Made by a program: the position numbers and the translations under genes
Shown here: one piece after another, positions 30,678-38,930 of the stretch
Numbering within the stretch: the first letter of the stretch is position 1
How the letters are laid out: every line of letters begins with the position of its first letter
Source of the DNA: Anaerolineales bacterium
Lineage (GTDB): Bacteria; Chloroflexota; Anaerolineae; 4572-78; J111
Direction of reading: 5' to 3'
Length of the DNA: 64,000 nucleotides
NCBI GenBank assembly: GCA_015075405.1
Contig: JABTUK010000005.1
Location: 937,747-1,001,746 of the forward strand
The notes under the pieces: generated by a model
What the model was told of the DNA's origin: nothing
Seen by the model: the letters and a program-made list of their open reading frames with translations, nothing else
The model's database searches: none

Positions 30678-31265
30678 ATGCAATCTACTACTCACCATAT
30701 CCAAACCTATTTCAATCAATTGCAAGAAATGGTTGCCAACTTCCCCGCCGATTTGATTGAGCAAGTGGTTGACCTGTTGCTGCAAAGCGCTCGCCAGGGC
30801 AAAAAAGTTTTTATCTTTGGCAACGGCGGCAGCGCTTCGACCGCTTCCCATTTTGCCTGTGATCTGGCCAAGAATACTCAGGTTCCTGGCGCACCCCCGT
30901 TTCGGGTTATTGGTTTAACCGATAATATGGCCTTGATGACCGCCTGGGCCAACGACACTTCATATAATAATGTTTTTGCTGCTCAACTGGGCCCGCTGGT
31001 TGAAGCCGGTGATGTGGTCATTGGTATCAGTTGCAGCGGTAACTCTGGCAACGTTCTGAGGGCAATGGAACTGGCTCGCCAGCGCGGGGCTATCACTATT
31101 GGCTTTACCGGCGATGAGGGGGGGCAACTGAAATCTATGGTGGATATATGTATCCAGGCGCCCAGCCCCAGTATTGAGCAACAGGAAGATGGTCATTTGA
31201 TTTTAGAGCATTGTATCTGCGCTACTATTCGCAGCCAATCTATGGCTATGGCCGCCACTCATTAA
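30678..31265 (+). CDS. SIS-domain phosphoheptose isomerase (GmhA-like)
   Basis: 195 residues, the normal size. The SIS fold has FGNGGSASTASHFACDL, ALMTAWANDTSY and GISCSGNSGNVLRA, and the C-terminal helix has DGHLILEHCICATI with the usual metal-ligand-type acidic and His residues. It converts sedoheptulose 7-phosphate to D-glycero-D-manno-heptose 7-phosphate in the cytoplasm. ATG 30678 follows AAGAAGGA. It is encoded 16 bases after the HddC-like gene, in one operon with the priming transferase. Confidence 0.9.
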   Translation: MQSTTHHIQTYFNQLQEMVANFPADLIEQVVDLLLQSARQGKKVFIFGNGGSASTASHFACDLAKNTQVPGAPPFRVIGLTDNMALMTAWANDTSYNNVFAAQLGPLVEAGDVVIGISCSGNSGNVLRAMELARQRGAITIGFTGDEGGQLKSMVDICIQAPSPSIEQQEDGHLILEHCICATIRSQSMAMAATH

Positions 31266-31341
31266 AGTGTGTCTGCGTTGTCGGCAACAGTACTTCCCCA
31301 GAGTTACCCCCATTACCCTTATTGGAGCAAATAGAAATAAA

Positions 31342-32646
31342 ATGACAAAGGCTAAATCCTTAGGGCTTTTGTATTTCTGGTTAATAGTAATTGCAGTAAT
31401 GGGATTAATCAGCTTGAATGTAGTTCAAGCGGCAGGTGAACAAAAAACTCTGGACAGGAATGTGGAACCAGTTGTCGTCAAAGGAATACAGGTAAAGGCG
31501 CTGCTCAATGCTCCGATTCAGCATCTGTTTATTTATACCTTTACTAATAGTGGCTTGGGAGGACGGATACCTGTTCAGGTAGATGAGGTAACATCGGCTG
31601 AAGATTATACCAGTAGTGAAGATGGTTTATTGGATAACAATGATGAAATTGTCTTCATGGCTAAAGATTTGGGTAATCGGGCCGCTGATACAACAGTATT
31701 AACCAATACCCTACCTATTAGCGCTACCTGGTATGAAATTAAAGTCACCGATCCACTGGAGCCGACCAAGAAAGGTTGGGCTTACTTAGTTCGCTCTGGT
31801 ACGCTCTCTGCTCCTGTTGGAGACTATGTTAACTATATTAGCGCTACTCAGGTTATTAGCGCAACCAATTACAAGTTGGGTTTAGCCGCAACCTACGTAG
31901 GATTTGACGAGCTAACGCTGAACGGGAGTAGCAGTAATATTCTTGACCGAACTAAACTGCGGATTTCTCTCCCCCTTTTTGGAACTAAGACTGAGAATGA
32001 CCTGGGAACCCCTGTGCCACTTTTGATTAAAGATGGTCCAGTGCGAGTTATTCTTTTACAGACAGCTACCGCGCCGGCTGGATTGGCTAATTTGGCTAAT
32101 ACCTATTTAGCTTATGCTTCACTGTTACAGACAACTGCTAATGTCAGCAGCAGCCTTAGTATCTCCAAAGTGCGTACTTCAATGGATTTGAACAGTGCGG
32201 CTTCTGGTGCTACTTTCTACAATGTTAACGTGCCGGGCGGTGTTACAATTGATAGTAACCCCGATTCAGTTGTCCAAACCCCACTGAGTAGATGGTTCCA
32301 GGTTAGCCAGACAACAGGAAGAATGATTCAAGTAACTGATCTCTCGAAGGTCGGTGGAAATACCCAGAAAAATTATTATTGTGAGGGTACTGCTGAGTGT
32401 GATGGTACGGCTAAAACAGGTGATAATGTTTCCTATGGCGACTCAGGTTTCGTGATTGAGGGGAATGTTAATAAAAATTTTACCACCAAAAATATTCTGT
32501 ATTTTCTTTCACCAGCGAGCGGTGGGTCAGGCAACATGGGTACCACTTTCGAGGCTTATTTCTTTGAACCGCTCCAAATTTGCGCCGGTGAACAAGCAGG
32601 CCCCTGTTCACAACTCTTTTTACCCCTTATTCTTAAAGGTAGTTGA
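31342..32646 (+). CDS. Secreted protein of unknown function with C-terminal FLPLILK tail
   Basis: 434 residues, not recognised. The signal peptide is clear (LLYFWLIVIAVMGLISLNVVQA, cleaved near AAGE). The mature region is beta-rich, with IPVQVDEV, an acidic SSEDGLLDNNDEIVFMAKDLG stretch, and repeated Ser/Ala/Thr patches. There are four cysteines near the end, and the last residues are LFLPLILKGS. This tail resembles the ends of three other secreted proteins in the window. ATG 31342 is the first start compatible with a signal peptide; no strong Shine-Dalgarno site is seen. The gene follows the GmhA-like gene by 76 bases and is probably in the same operon, so it may act on or with the glycan. 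Confidence 0.75.
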   Translation: MTKAKSLGLLYFWLIVIAVMGLISLNVVQAAGEQKTLDRNVEPVVVKGIQVKALLNAPIQHLFIYTFTNSGLGGRIPVQVDEVTSAEDYTSSEDGLLDNNDEIVFMAKDLGNRAADTTVLTNTLPISATWYEIKVTDPLEPTKKGWAYLVRSGTLSAPVGDYVNYISATQVISATNYKLGLAATYVGFDELTLNGSSSNILDRTKLRISLPLFGTKTENDLGTPVPLLIKDGPVRVILLQTATAPAGLANLANTYLAYASLLQTTANVSSSLSISKVRTSMDLNSAASGATFYNVNVPGGVTIDSNPDSVVQTPLSRWFQVSQTTGRMIQVTDLSKVGGNTQKNYYCEGTAECDGTAKTGDNVSYGDSGFVIEGNVNKNFTTKNILYFLSPASGGSGNMGTTFEAYFFEPLQICAGEQAGPCSQLFLPLILKGS

Positions 32647-32664
32647 GGGGTTACTACTTAGTCT

Positions 32665-32758
32665 CATGTCATTTCGAGACCGAAGGTCGAGAAATCCTCT
32701 GGGGGCAATGGTTAAAAGCGAGGTGGTGGAGATTTCTCCTTGCAGTCGAAATGACATG
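32665..32758. repeat. Dispersed palindromic repeat, family B, copy 2
   Basis: 94 bases with perfect ends: CATGTCATTTCGA at the left and TCGAAATGACATG at the right. Inside are CGAGAAATCCTC and GGAGATTTCTCC. It begins 19 bases after the stop codon of the preceding gene. Confidence 0.9.
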
Positions 32759-32807
32759 GCTGAGCAGTTACATTGAAGGTAAAATTGGATGAATACAATG
32801 TGCCACC

Positions 32808-34049
32808 ATGGATCGTAGAGAATTTCTAAAGTTAGCCGGTCTTGTAACCCTTTGGCCTTTATCCGTCTCGTTGCCTGTTGGATCGAAGATAAAAGCCACT
32901 GCGGTTAATAGACTGGAAAAATGGCAACCTCAAAATACCCTGCCGATTGAATGGCGCTATGCTGCCGGTAGAATTTTGGATAGTAGTCAAGATTTTGGCT
33001 TTATTATTTCGATGTCGGCCATTAAAATTACAGGCGCCGAGTCATTACAGTTTTCGGTGCAGCGTCAAAATTTTAATGGTAATCAAGAGTATGCCGGCAA
33101 AACCTATACCGGCGTCTTAACTAATGATTTTTATGATTCCGCTTCAGCAACCTATTCGTTTCAAGATGAAAATGCCCAAACACTGGCTACCTGGCAATGG
33201 GACGACCAACCTGGTCAGCAGGTATATAAATTAACCGTAACTACCCCTGAATTGACCTTAACCAATGTGGTTTTGAAACCGCAAGGCTCTTTAATTCCAG
33301 AAGGCGGTAGTGGTAACATTCATGTGGGCCAAATTGCAGGTATCTATATTAACTCTGATTATCACGGTGACTGGACCAGTATTGAAATAAATGGGCAAGA
33401 AAAGGGTGTCGCCAGGGTTGATATGCAAGGGCTGCGGCGAGTGTCGTCAGCCTCCCACGTAATGACCGGGTTTGGTGCTTGGCTGGGACACCAGGGTGAA
33501 CTGGGCCACTCGCCTGTTTCGGCTGAAGCGGTACAGGCAGCAGACTCAACGGATGATTACGACCACTATTGGTTTGCCGTAGCAGTTGAGTTAAATGATG
33601 GACCCGCCTGGGTTTCTGCCTGGCGAATTGAAGATACACAAGGCCCGTTCTGGGGTTTGACAATTGCCCGTTATAGCGGAGCTTCCTGGCAAGTAGTCTT
33701 ATCTCTAACGGAGCAAGATAACAATAGCATTGCGGCGCCACTCGAAGTTACTACCTTAGCCTGGCAAAACTTGCCGACCAGTGCCGGCTCTAAACAGAGT
33801 ACCGGCATGAAATGGCGGTTAACGGCGGGGGTGAACCAGCCAAATGATGCTGTGGATATACAAGTTTCTGTGCCACCAGGCCAGTTTATTAGCAATACTA
33901 AGCACACATTGGGCGGCTGGTTGGAAGAAGGTGTTGGCCTCGAAGTAGAGGGAACCATTCTAGGAAATCCAATTAGCTCAATTAAAATGGCCGCAGCCGA
34001 AACGACTGCCGAATTTAGCTTAAATTTTCTGCCCGCTGTGCTTAAATAA
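32808..34049 (+). CDS. Tat-exported AttH/lipocalin-like protein with C-terminal NFLPAVLK tail
   Basis: 413 residues. The N-terminus MDRREFLKLAGL is a twin-arginine-type signal. The mature protein begins with LPIEWRYAAGRILDSSQDFGFIIS, which resembles the EWWYxxG...GF opening of the AttH/CrtC lipocalin-like fold, and later has ATWQWDDQPGQQVYKLTV. The similarity is by pattern only. Proteins of this fold bind or hydrate lipids and carotenoids, so the substrate here is unknown. The last residues, LNFLPAVLK, match the tail seen on the neighbouring secreted protein. ATG 32808 has no clear ribosome binding site. It lies between two other uncharacterised exported proteins. Confidence 0.7.
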   Translation: MDRREFLKLAGLVTLWPLSVSLPVGSKIKATAVNRLEKWQPQNTLPIEWRYAAGRILDSSQDFGFIISMSAIKITGAESLQFSVQRQNFNGNQEYAGKTYTGVLTNDFYDSASATYSFQDENAQTLATWQWDDQPGQQVYKLTVTTPELTLTNVVLKPQGSLIPEGGSGNIHVGQIAGIYINSDYHGDWTSIEINGQEKGVARVDMQGLRRVSSASHVMTGFGAWLGHQGELGHSPVSAEAVQAADSTDDYDHYWFAVAVELNDGPAWVSAWRIEDTQGPFWGLTIARYSGASWQVVLSLTEQDNNSIAAPLEVTTLAWQNLPTSAGSKQSTGMKWRLTAGVNQPNDAVDIQVSVPPGQFISNTKHTLGGWLEEGVGLEVEGTILGNPISSIKMAAAETTAEFSLNFLPAVLK

Positions 34050-34078
34050 AATTAACTGTGTGGGGAGGGGATAAAACT

Positions 34079-36076
34079 ATGCGACAAAATGAGCGAGTAC
34101 CGATATCAAATTCAATTCTGTGGGGAGTAGTCATTAGTTTATTTATCTTGAATTTGGCTTTGCTCTATGCTCTCAATTTAGCCCGGCTAACTGCTATTGA
34201 AGCTTTGAGTAAAGCCGAGGTAACTCTGGACAAATTATCTGAAGAGGTAGTTGTTTACGATGTCCAGATCAACCAGGGAGTACCTCTCAAGGCAGATGTG
34301 CCCTTTAATCAGAAGATGGACATCCCCATCAAAGCGGTCATTCCCATTGACCAGGAGATGAACCTGCCATTTAAAACTCCGGCAGGAGAAATCATGCTAA
34401 ATGTGCCGATTAAGGCCGATTTCCCTATTGATACCATTGTGCCGTTAGATTTCAATCAAACTATCAAAGTGGATACGGTGGTCCAGCTAGATACAACCGT
34501 GCCTGTCGAGATTGCCGTGTCCAAGACCCCTCTAGCCAGCTATCTTGAACAAGCAAAGTTAGATGTGGTCCGCCTCAGAAATCGTCTCAGTTTTCAAAGT
34601 GAAGCGGCAGCGGCAGAAAAAACAGATACGCTAAATTCCACGGCTGGTTATGATGAAACTGCAAACAATATCCCTATAACAGAATCCGCCCCTCAGTCAA
34701 AGGCAGACGAAGCTGCGGCAGCGACTTCAGCAGATAACCTGGTGATCAAAGCTGATTTGGGTTTATGTGAACACCCTTATTGGCCGGTACAGTCTGGCAG
34801 TACCTGGACGTATAATAGTCCAGATACCTCATACCTGGAGCGCGTCGAAACAGTCTCGACTGAACAAGTTGTGGTCACTACTCGCTATGAAGAACAGGAT
34901 ATCCAGTTTAATGTGGCATGCCAACCAGAAGGTTTAGGCGGTAGTTATCTTGGTGATATGCGCCGAATTGTTGAGTTGGGCGATTTACAATTTAACAATC
35001 CTCGCGGAGTATTTCTACCCCAGCCTGAGTTGATGGAATCAGCCGGTACTTCATGGACTCAAGGTTTTGATATCAACGGCACGGTTAATGCCAATCAGGG
35101 CGAACAGCCTGTTATAGGCAAAATTGCTCGGGGTCAAGCCGAAGCTGTTTACACTTCAACAGGTTTTGAGACAGTAGAGACGCCAACAGGTCCGCAAAAG
35201 GCAGTACGAATAGAACAAAAATTGAAGTTCGAACTGAATATTGATTTTAATATTGCTGATCAAACTATACCGGCAGTTGAGACAATTAACCTGACCAATG
35301 TTTATTGGTTTGCCAAAGATATGGGCCTGGTTAAGCTGCATTGGCAGGGTGGTCAAATCCAAAGAGAGGTGACATCGCCGCAAGTTTCGGTTAACCGGAC
35401 TGATCCTGTTCCGGCCTTAGCTGAAGATAAACTTGTGTTCATTTGTCTTTCTTCTGAACAATCAACTGCTAGTTGTAACCAAACTGCGAACCTGACTGAA
35501 CCTCCTACAGCGGAGCTGAATCTGCCGAACTTTGAATTACCTGTAGGTATTGGTACAGCGGAAACCGTTTCTATGGATGAAGCTGATGCCGGGACTTTAG
35601 GGGGAGAATTCAATAATAACAACACCGGGCAAAGCGGCAATCCGGAAAATGCAGGGAGTCCAGTCACCCCAACTGATCAAGCTCCTGATTTACTAACACC
35701 TTACGGAAAAACTGTGACGAGTTTGAGCCAACAAATGTCAAGTGCTGTCGAAGAATTTGGGGCCGCAGCTATGGCCTACGGTAATGGAACGTTGAGCCGT
35801 GAGGATTTTCAAGCTGAGTTCTCAGATTTTGCTCCCAAAACGAGGCAGCTTGTGAGCCAAATTAGTAATCTAACCCCACCTCCCGCGGCCCAACCGGTTC
35901 ATCAAAAGCTGGTAAAGGGGTTAGCCGGTTGTACAAAAGCCCTGGACCTGCTGGAACAATGGTTTGACCAACCTGATAGTGGCGCCAAAGAGACCGGTAT
36001 AGTTTTGGTGACAAACTGCATGGCCAATGTAGCAGAAGCACAGAATGATTTAGACAACTTATTAGAAGCGCAGTAG
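34079..36076 (+). CDS. Membrane-anchored protein of unknown function with short beta-type repeats
   Basis: 665 residues, not recognised. A transmembrane anchor at about 13-33 (VVISLFILNLALLYALNLA) is followed by a heptad-like stretch. Next is a run of alternating P-x-K/D-hydrophobic units such as PLKADVPF, IPIKAVIPID, VPIKADFPID and IVPLDF (about 65-150). The middle domain begins CEHPYWPVQSGSTWTY and is beta-rich. An Asn/Pro-rich linker (NNNNTGQSGNPENAG) leads to a helical C-terminal domain with two Cys. ATG 34079 follows GGGGAGGGG. It probably faces outward and completes a three-gene cassette of unknown exported proteins within the heptose-glycan operon. Confidence 0.72.
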   Translation: MRQNERVPISNSILWGVVISLFILNLALLYALNLARLTAIEALSKAEVTLDKLSEEVVVYDVQINQGVPLKADVPFNQKMDIPIKAVIPIDQEMNLPFKTPAGEIMLNVPIKADFPIDTIVPLDFNQTIKVDTVVQLDTTVPVEIAVSKTPLASYLEQAKLDVVRLRNRLSFQSEAAAAEKTDTLNSTAGYDETANNIPITESAPQSKADEAAAATSADNLVIKADLGLCEHPYWPVQSGSTWTYNSPDTSYLERVETVSTEQVVVTTRYEEQDIQFNVACQPEGLGGSYLGDMRRIVELGDLQFNNPRGVFLPQPELMESAGTSWTQGFDINGTVNANQGEQPVIGKIARGQAEAVYTSTGFETVETPTGPQKAVRIEQKLKFELNIDFNIADQTIPAVETINLTNVYWFAKDMGLVKLHWQGGQIQREVTSPQVSVNRTDPVPALAEDKLVFICLSSEQSTASCNQTANLTEPPTAELNLPNFELPVGIGTAETVSMDEADAGTLGGEFNNNNTGQSGNPENAGSPVTPTDQAPDLLTPYGKTVTSLSQQMSSAVEEFGAAAMAYGNGTLSREDFQAEFSDFAPKTRQLVSQISNLTPPPAAQPVHQKLVKGLAGCTKALDLLEQWFDQPDSGAKETGIVLVTNCMANVAEAQNDLDNLLEAQ

Positions 36077-36115
36077 AGAATAATTTGTCGTTAGAATTGG
36101 ATTAGGAGTATTTTT

Positions 36116-36153
36116 CTAACCTTTTTCTAACTGTCTTCTCATTGCTTTATCAT
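36116..36153 (+). promoter_or_regulatory. OmpR-type direct-repeat promoter, CTAAC box (gmhB-like operon)
   Basis: CTAAC at 36116, CTAAC at 36127 and CTCAT at 36138, each 11 bases apart, then GCTTTATCAT with -10 TATCAT at 36148-36153. It has the clearest three-repeat structure of the four CTAAC boxes. It lies 62 bases upstream of the TTG start at 36215. Confidence 0.75.
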
Positions 36154-36214
36154 GAAAATTTGGTATACCTTATCGCATAACTTAAATACAACCTTTCCAG
36201 AGACGTGAATCAAA

Positions 36215-36805
36215 TTGCGCGCTATTTTTCTCGACCGTGACGGTGTTATCTGCGAAAATCGAATTGACCATGTCAAAAACTGGCAAGAATTTGAATTTCT
36301 GCCGGGAGTCAAAGAAAGTCTAGCCAGGCTCAGCCGGCTGGATTTTTCAATTATTGTGATAACAAATCAAGCTGCCATTGGCCGGAGACTGATGACAACT
36401 GAGGCGCTTGAAGATATTCATCAGCGCATGGTTGCTGAAATTACGGCTAACGATGGGCGTATTGATCGGATCATCTACTGTCCTCATCGCCCTGAAGATG
36501 AATGTGATTGTCGCAAGCCGAAGCCTGGTATGCTGTTGCAGGCGGCGGCAGAGATGAACCTCGATCTCACCGACTGCTATTTGATTGGTGATGCCGCAAC
36601 TGATATTCAGGCGGGGCAACAGGTGGGCTGCCATAATATTTTGGTACTGACCGGCCGAGGCAAGGAACAACTCCTGGCCACGCTTCACCCTCCCGGCGGG
36701 CATTTTGTGACAATTGCTAGCACTTTGGCTGAGGCGACCAACTATATCCTGAAGGCAGAACTTAGGGTATCTGATGAGCAGTTTTTAAGGATGTCCTGTT
36801 TATGA
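36215..36805 (+). CDS. D-glycero-D-manno-heptose bisphosphatase-like HAD phosphatase (GmhB-like)
   Basis: 196 residues. HAD motif I is IFLDRDGVI (nucleophile Asp7, Asp9), motif II is IVITNQA, the Lys is in CRKPKPGML, and motif IV is LIGDAATDI. The zinc loop typical of GmhB is present (CPHRPEDECDC). It removes the C7 phosphate of heptose 1,7-bisphosphate. The start is TTG 36215, since the motif I strand begins at once and no upstream in-frame ATG exists. It opens a second operon with its own CTAAC promoter and overlaps the acyltransferase gene by four bases. Confidence 0.92.
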   Translation: MRAIFLDRDGVICENRIDHVKNWQEFEFLPGVKESLARLSRLDFSIIVITNQAAIGRRLMTTEALEDIHQRMVAEITANDGRIDRIIYCPHRPEDECDCRKPKPGMLLQAAAEMNLDLTDCYLIGDAATDIQAGQQVGCHNILVLTGRGKEQLLATLHPPGGHFVTIASTLAEATNYILKAELRVSDEQFLRMSCL

Positions 36806-37554
36806 GAGAACAATTAAGCTATTACCTGCGCGGACAGGCTTCAAGCTGGCCCGTTTATATTTTGGAGCAATTAGTGTTGGGTCTGTGTAGTTGGGTCCCC
36901 ACAGTTATAGGGATTGGGCTGCGGGGTCTTTTCTACCGGCTGATTATGAAATTAAATGGCGTACCTGCCATTGAGGTTGGGGTGCGGATTGCCCATGCCA
37001 ATGGCATCAAACTGGGCAAGGGTGTTTATTTGGATCAAGGGGTTTATCTCCATGCCCTACCCGGTGGTATTTCGATTGGCGACAGCACTTTTGTGATGCA
37101 CCATACTATGCTCCATGTTTTTAACTTTCGCAATTTACCCCAGGCCGGAATTACCATTGGTAGCAACTGCTTCATTGGTGAATTTAATGTTGTCCGTGGA
37201 CAGGGTGGGGTGCGTATTGGCAATGGCGTTTATACCGGGCCAATGGTGCAAATTGTCGCGGTGAACCACGTTTACCAGGACCCCAAACGTCCCATTCGAG
37301 AGCAGGGCATCACGGCGCAGGGGATTGTTATTGAAGATGATGTCTGGATCGGCGCAGGGGCCACTATAGTTGATGGTGTAACTGTCGGTCAGGGCAGCGT
37401 AATTGGCGCTGGCGCCGTTGTGACCAGCAATATACCCCCCTTTAGTATTGCCGTTGGCACGCCGGCCAAACCGATCAGAGACCGGCGTGAATTGAGCGCT
37501 AACCATCGTCAGGTAGAAGTGTTTTTTGGGGCGTTAGAAGAAATTCGCCAATAA
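36802..37554 (+). CDS. Left-handed beta-helix (hexapeptide) acyltransferase
   Basis: 250 residues. About 60 N-terminal residues carry a hydrophobic helix, followed by isoleucine-patch hexapeptide repeats (from IEVGVRIAHANGIKLGKGV) ending in IVIEDDVWIGAGATIVDGVTVGQGSVIGAGAVVTSNIPPFSIAVGTPAK. The His of the catalytic type is within VAVNHVYQDP. This is a WbbJ/maltose-acetyltransferase-like O-acetyl or acyl transferase, probably adding an acyl group to a glycan sugar. It starts within the stop of the GmhB-like gene (ATGA overlap). The acceptor and donor are not predictable. Confidence 0.9.
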   Translation: MREQLSYYLRGQASSWPVYILEQLVLGLCSWVPTVIGIGLRGLFYRLIMKLNGVPAIEVGVRIAHANGIKLGKGVYLDQGVYLHALPGGISIGDSTFVMHHTMLHVFNFRNLPQAGITIGSNCFIGEFNVVRGQGGVRIGNGVYTGPMVQIVAVNHVYQDPKRPIREQGITAQGIVIEDDVWIGAGATIVDGVTVGQGSVIGAGAVVTSNIPPFSIAVGTPAKPIRDRRELSANHRQVEVFFGALEEIRQ

Positions 37555-37594
37555 ATTAGTCCAGCCAAAAGCTCTATAAATCTCACAAGTGCTT

Positions 37595-37626
37595 CAAACT
37601 CAATTCAAACCTGACCATGTTACAAT
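37595..37626 (+). promoter_or_regulatory. OmpR-type direct-repeat promoter, CAAAC box 3
   Basis: CAAAC at 37595 and 37606 (11-base step, TCAATT between), then TACAAT at 37621-37626, again 26 bases from the first repeat. It lies 53 bases upstream of the GTG start of the GT2 gene. Confidence 0.62.
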
Positions 37627-37678
37627 CTTCCATAGTTAGCCAGTTATCCTTGTTGTTTTTATTAGGAGACCTAAAGTA

Positions 37679-38899
37679 GTGAATACCTTATCAGTTGTTA
37701 TCCCCGCCTTGAATGAAGAAAATGGCATTGCTGACATCATTGAACGGGTGTTGGCGGTCAAAGAGCCACTGGCTGAAGCCGGTGTCTCAGAATTGGAATT
37801 GATCATTGTTGATGATGGTTCTCAGGACCGCACCCCTGAAATTGTGGCCGGTTATCCTGAAGTAGTTTTAGTTAGACATCCGGTCAACCAGGGTTACGGC
37901 GCAGCCATTAAAACCGGCTTTCGCCGGGCGAAAGGTAATCTACTGGCATTTCTCGACGCTGATGGTACCTATCCACCGGAGTCTTACCCCAGTCTCTGCC
38001 GGCCTATTGTCGAAGGCCGAGCCGATGTAGTGGTGGGGTCGCGGATGGCGGGCGCTGACAGCGAGATGCCGTTGGTGCGTCGGATTGGTAATACTATTTT
38101 TGCCGGGTTAGTCAGCGTGATCAGCAATCGCCACGTGACCGATAGCGCCAGTGGTCAACGCGTCCTCCGCCGGGAAGCTTTAGCCAAGCTATATCCCCTG
38201 CCGGATGGGCTTAATTTTACCCCGGTGATGAGCACTCGGGCCATGTATGAGGATTTGAGCATCGTTGAAGTGCCAATTACCTATTCGGAACGGGTGGGTC
38301 GTTCCAAGCTGAGTGTAGTTCGGGACGGCCTCCGATTTCTCAACACCATCTTAATGACAGCACTGACTTACAATCCCGCTCGCGTATTTGGCTTGGTCGG
38401 TGTCGGCCTGATTGGGTTGGGTGGTTTGTCTACATTATGGCGTACCCTCAGCCGCAGTAAAGCCAAACGAGAAGACTCACAACTCGTTTCCTGGTTTGTC
38501 GGCCTGGTGTTAGGTTCGGCGGGGGTTAATATCTTCTCCATCGGCGCGGTTTTTAACTACCTGGTTTCACTCTTTCATAAGCGCCCTATTCGTCAGGGCG
38601 TATTTGGCAAACCGTTGTTCAACAAACCATTGGAAAAGCATTTTGGCTGGCTTGGCTTGGGTTCGATGCTGGCAGGTGGACTCATTTACAGCCTGTCGGT
38701 CTGGCAGCGCTGGGATCGCTCTAAGCGCAAACCAGAAGTCGCCCCCTGGTTTGCCCCGGCCTCCAGCACCATCCTGGTCTTGACCGGTCTGCAACTGATT
38801 ACCTCCTGGCTGCTAACCCTGGTTTTATCAGAGTTGACCAAACGCGATGCCAAAGCTCAACAAGATTTGGGTAAATTCAACACCAATGGCCGCCACTAA
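37679..38899 (+). CDS. Family 2 glycosyltransferase, dolichyl/polyprenyl-phosphate mannose synthase-like, with membrane C-terminus
   Basis: 406 residues. The GT-A domain (1-235) has VVIPALNEENGI, LIIVDDGSQDRT, NQGYGAAIKTG, FLDADGTYPPE and VVGSRMAG, the DPM1/ArnC pattern. The rest contains four likely transmembrane segments with cytoplasmic basic loops (around LVGVGLIGLGG, LVLGSAGVNIFSIGAVF, LGLGSMLAGGLIYSLSV and LQLITSWLLTLVL). Such enzymes transfer a sugar from a nucleotide donor to a lipid phosphate carrier. The start is GTG 37679 after TAGGAGAC. It has its own CAAAC promoter and is followed by a radical SAM gene 31 bases on. Confidence 0.92.
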   Translation: MNTLSVVIPALNEENGIADIIERVLAVKEPLAEAGVSELELIIVDDGSQDRTPEIVAGYPEVVLVRHPVNQGYGAAIKTGFRRAKGNLLAFLDADGTYPPESYPSLCRPIVEGRADVVVGSRMAGADSEMPLVRRIGNTIFAGLVSVISNRHVTDSASGQRVLRREALAKLYPLPDGLNFTPVMSTRAMYEDLSIVEVPITYSERVGRSKLSVVRDGLRFLNTILMTALTYNPARVFGLVGVGLIGLGGLSTLWRTLSRSKAKREDSQLVSWFVGLVLGSAGVNIFSIGAVFNYLVSLFHKRPIRQGVFGKPLFNKPLEKHFGWLGLGSMLAGGLIYSLSVWQRWDRSKRKPEVAPWFAPASSTILVLTGLQLITSWLLTLVLSELTKRDAKAQQDLGKFNTNGRH

Positions 38900-38930
38900 A
38901 TTACTGATTTAATTGATAAGGGGAACAATT

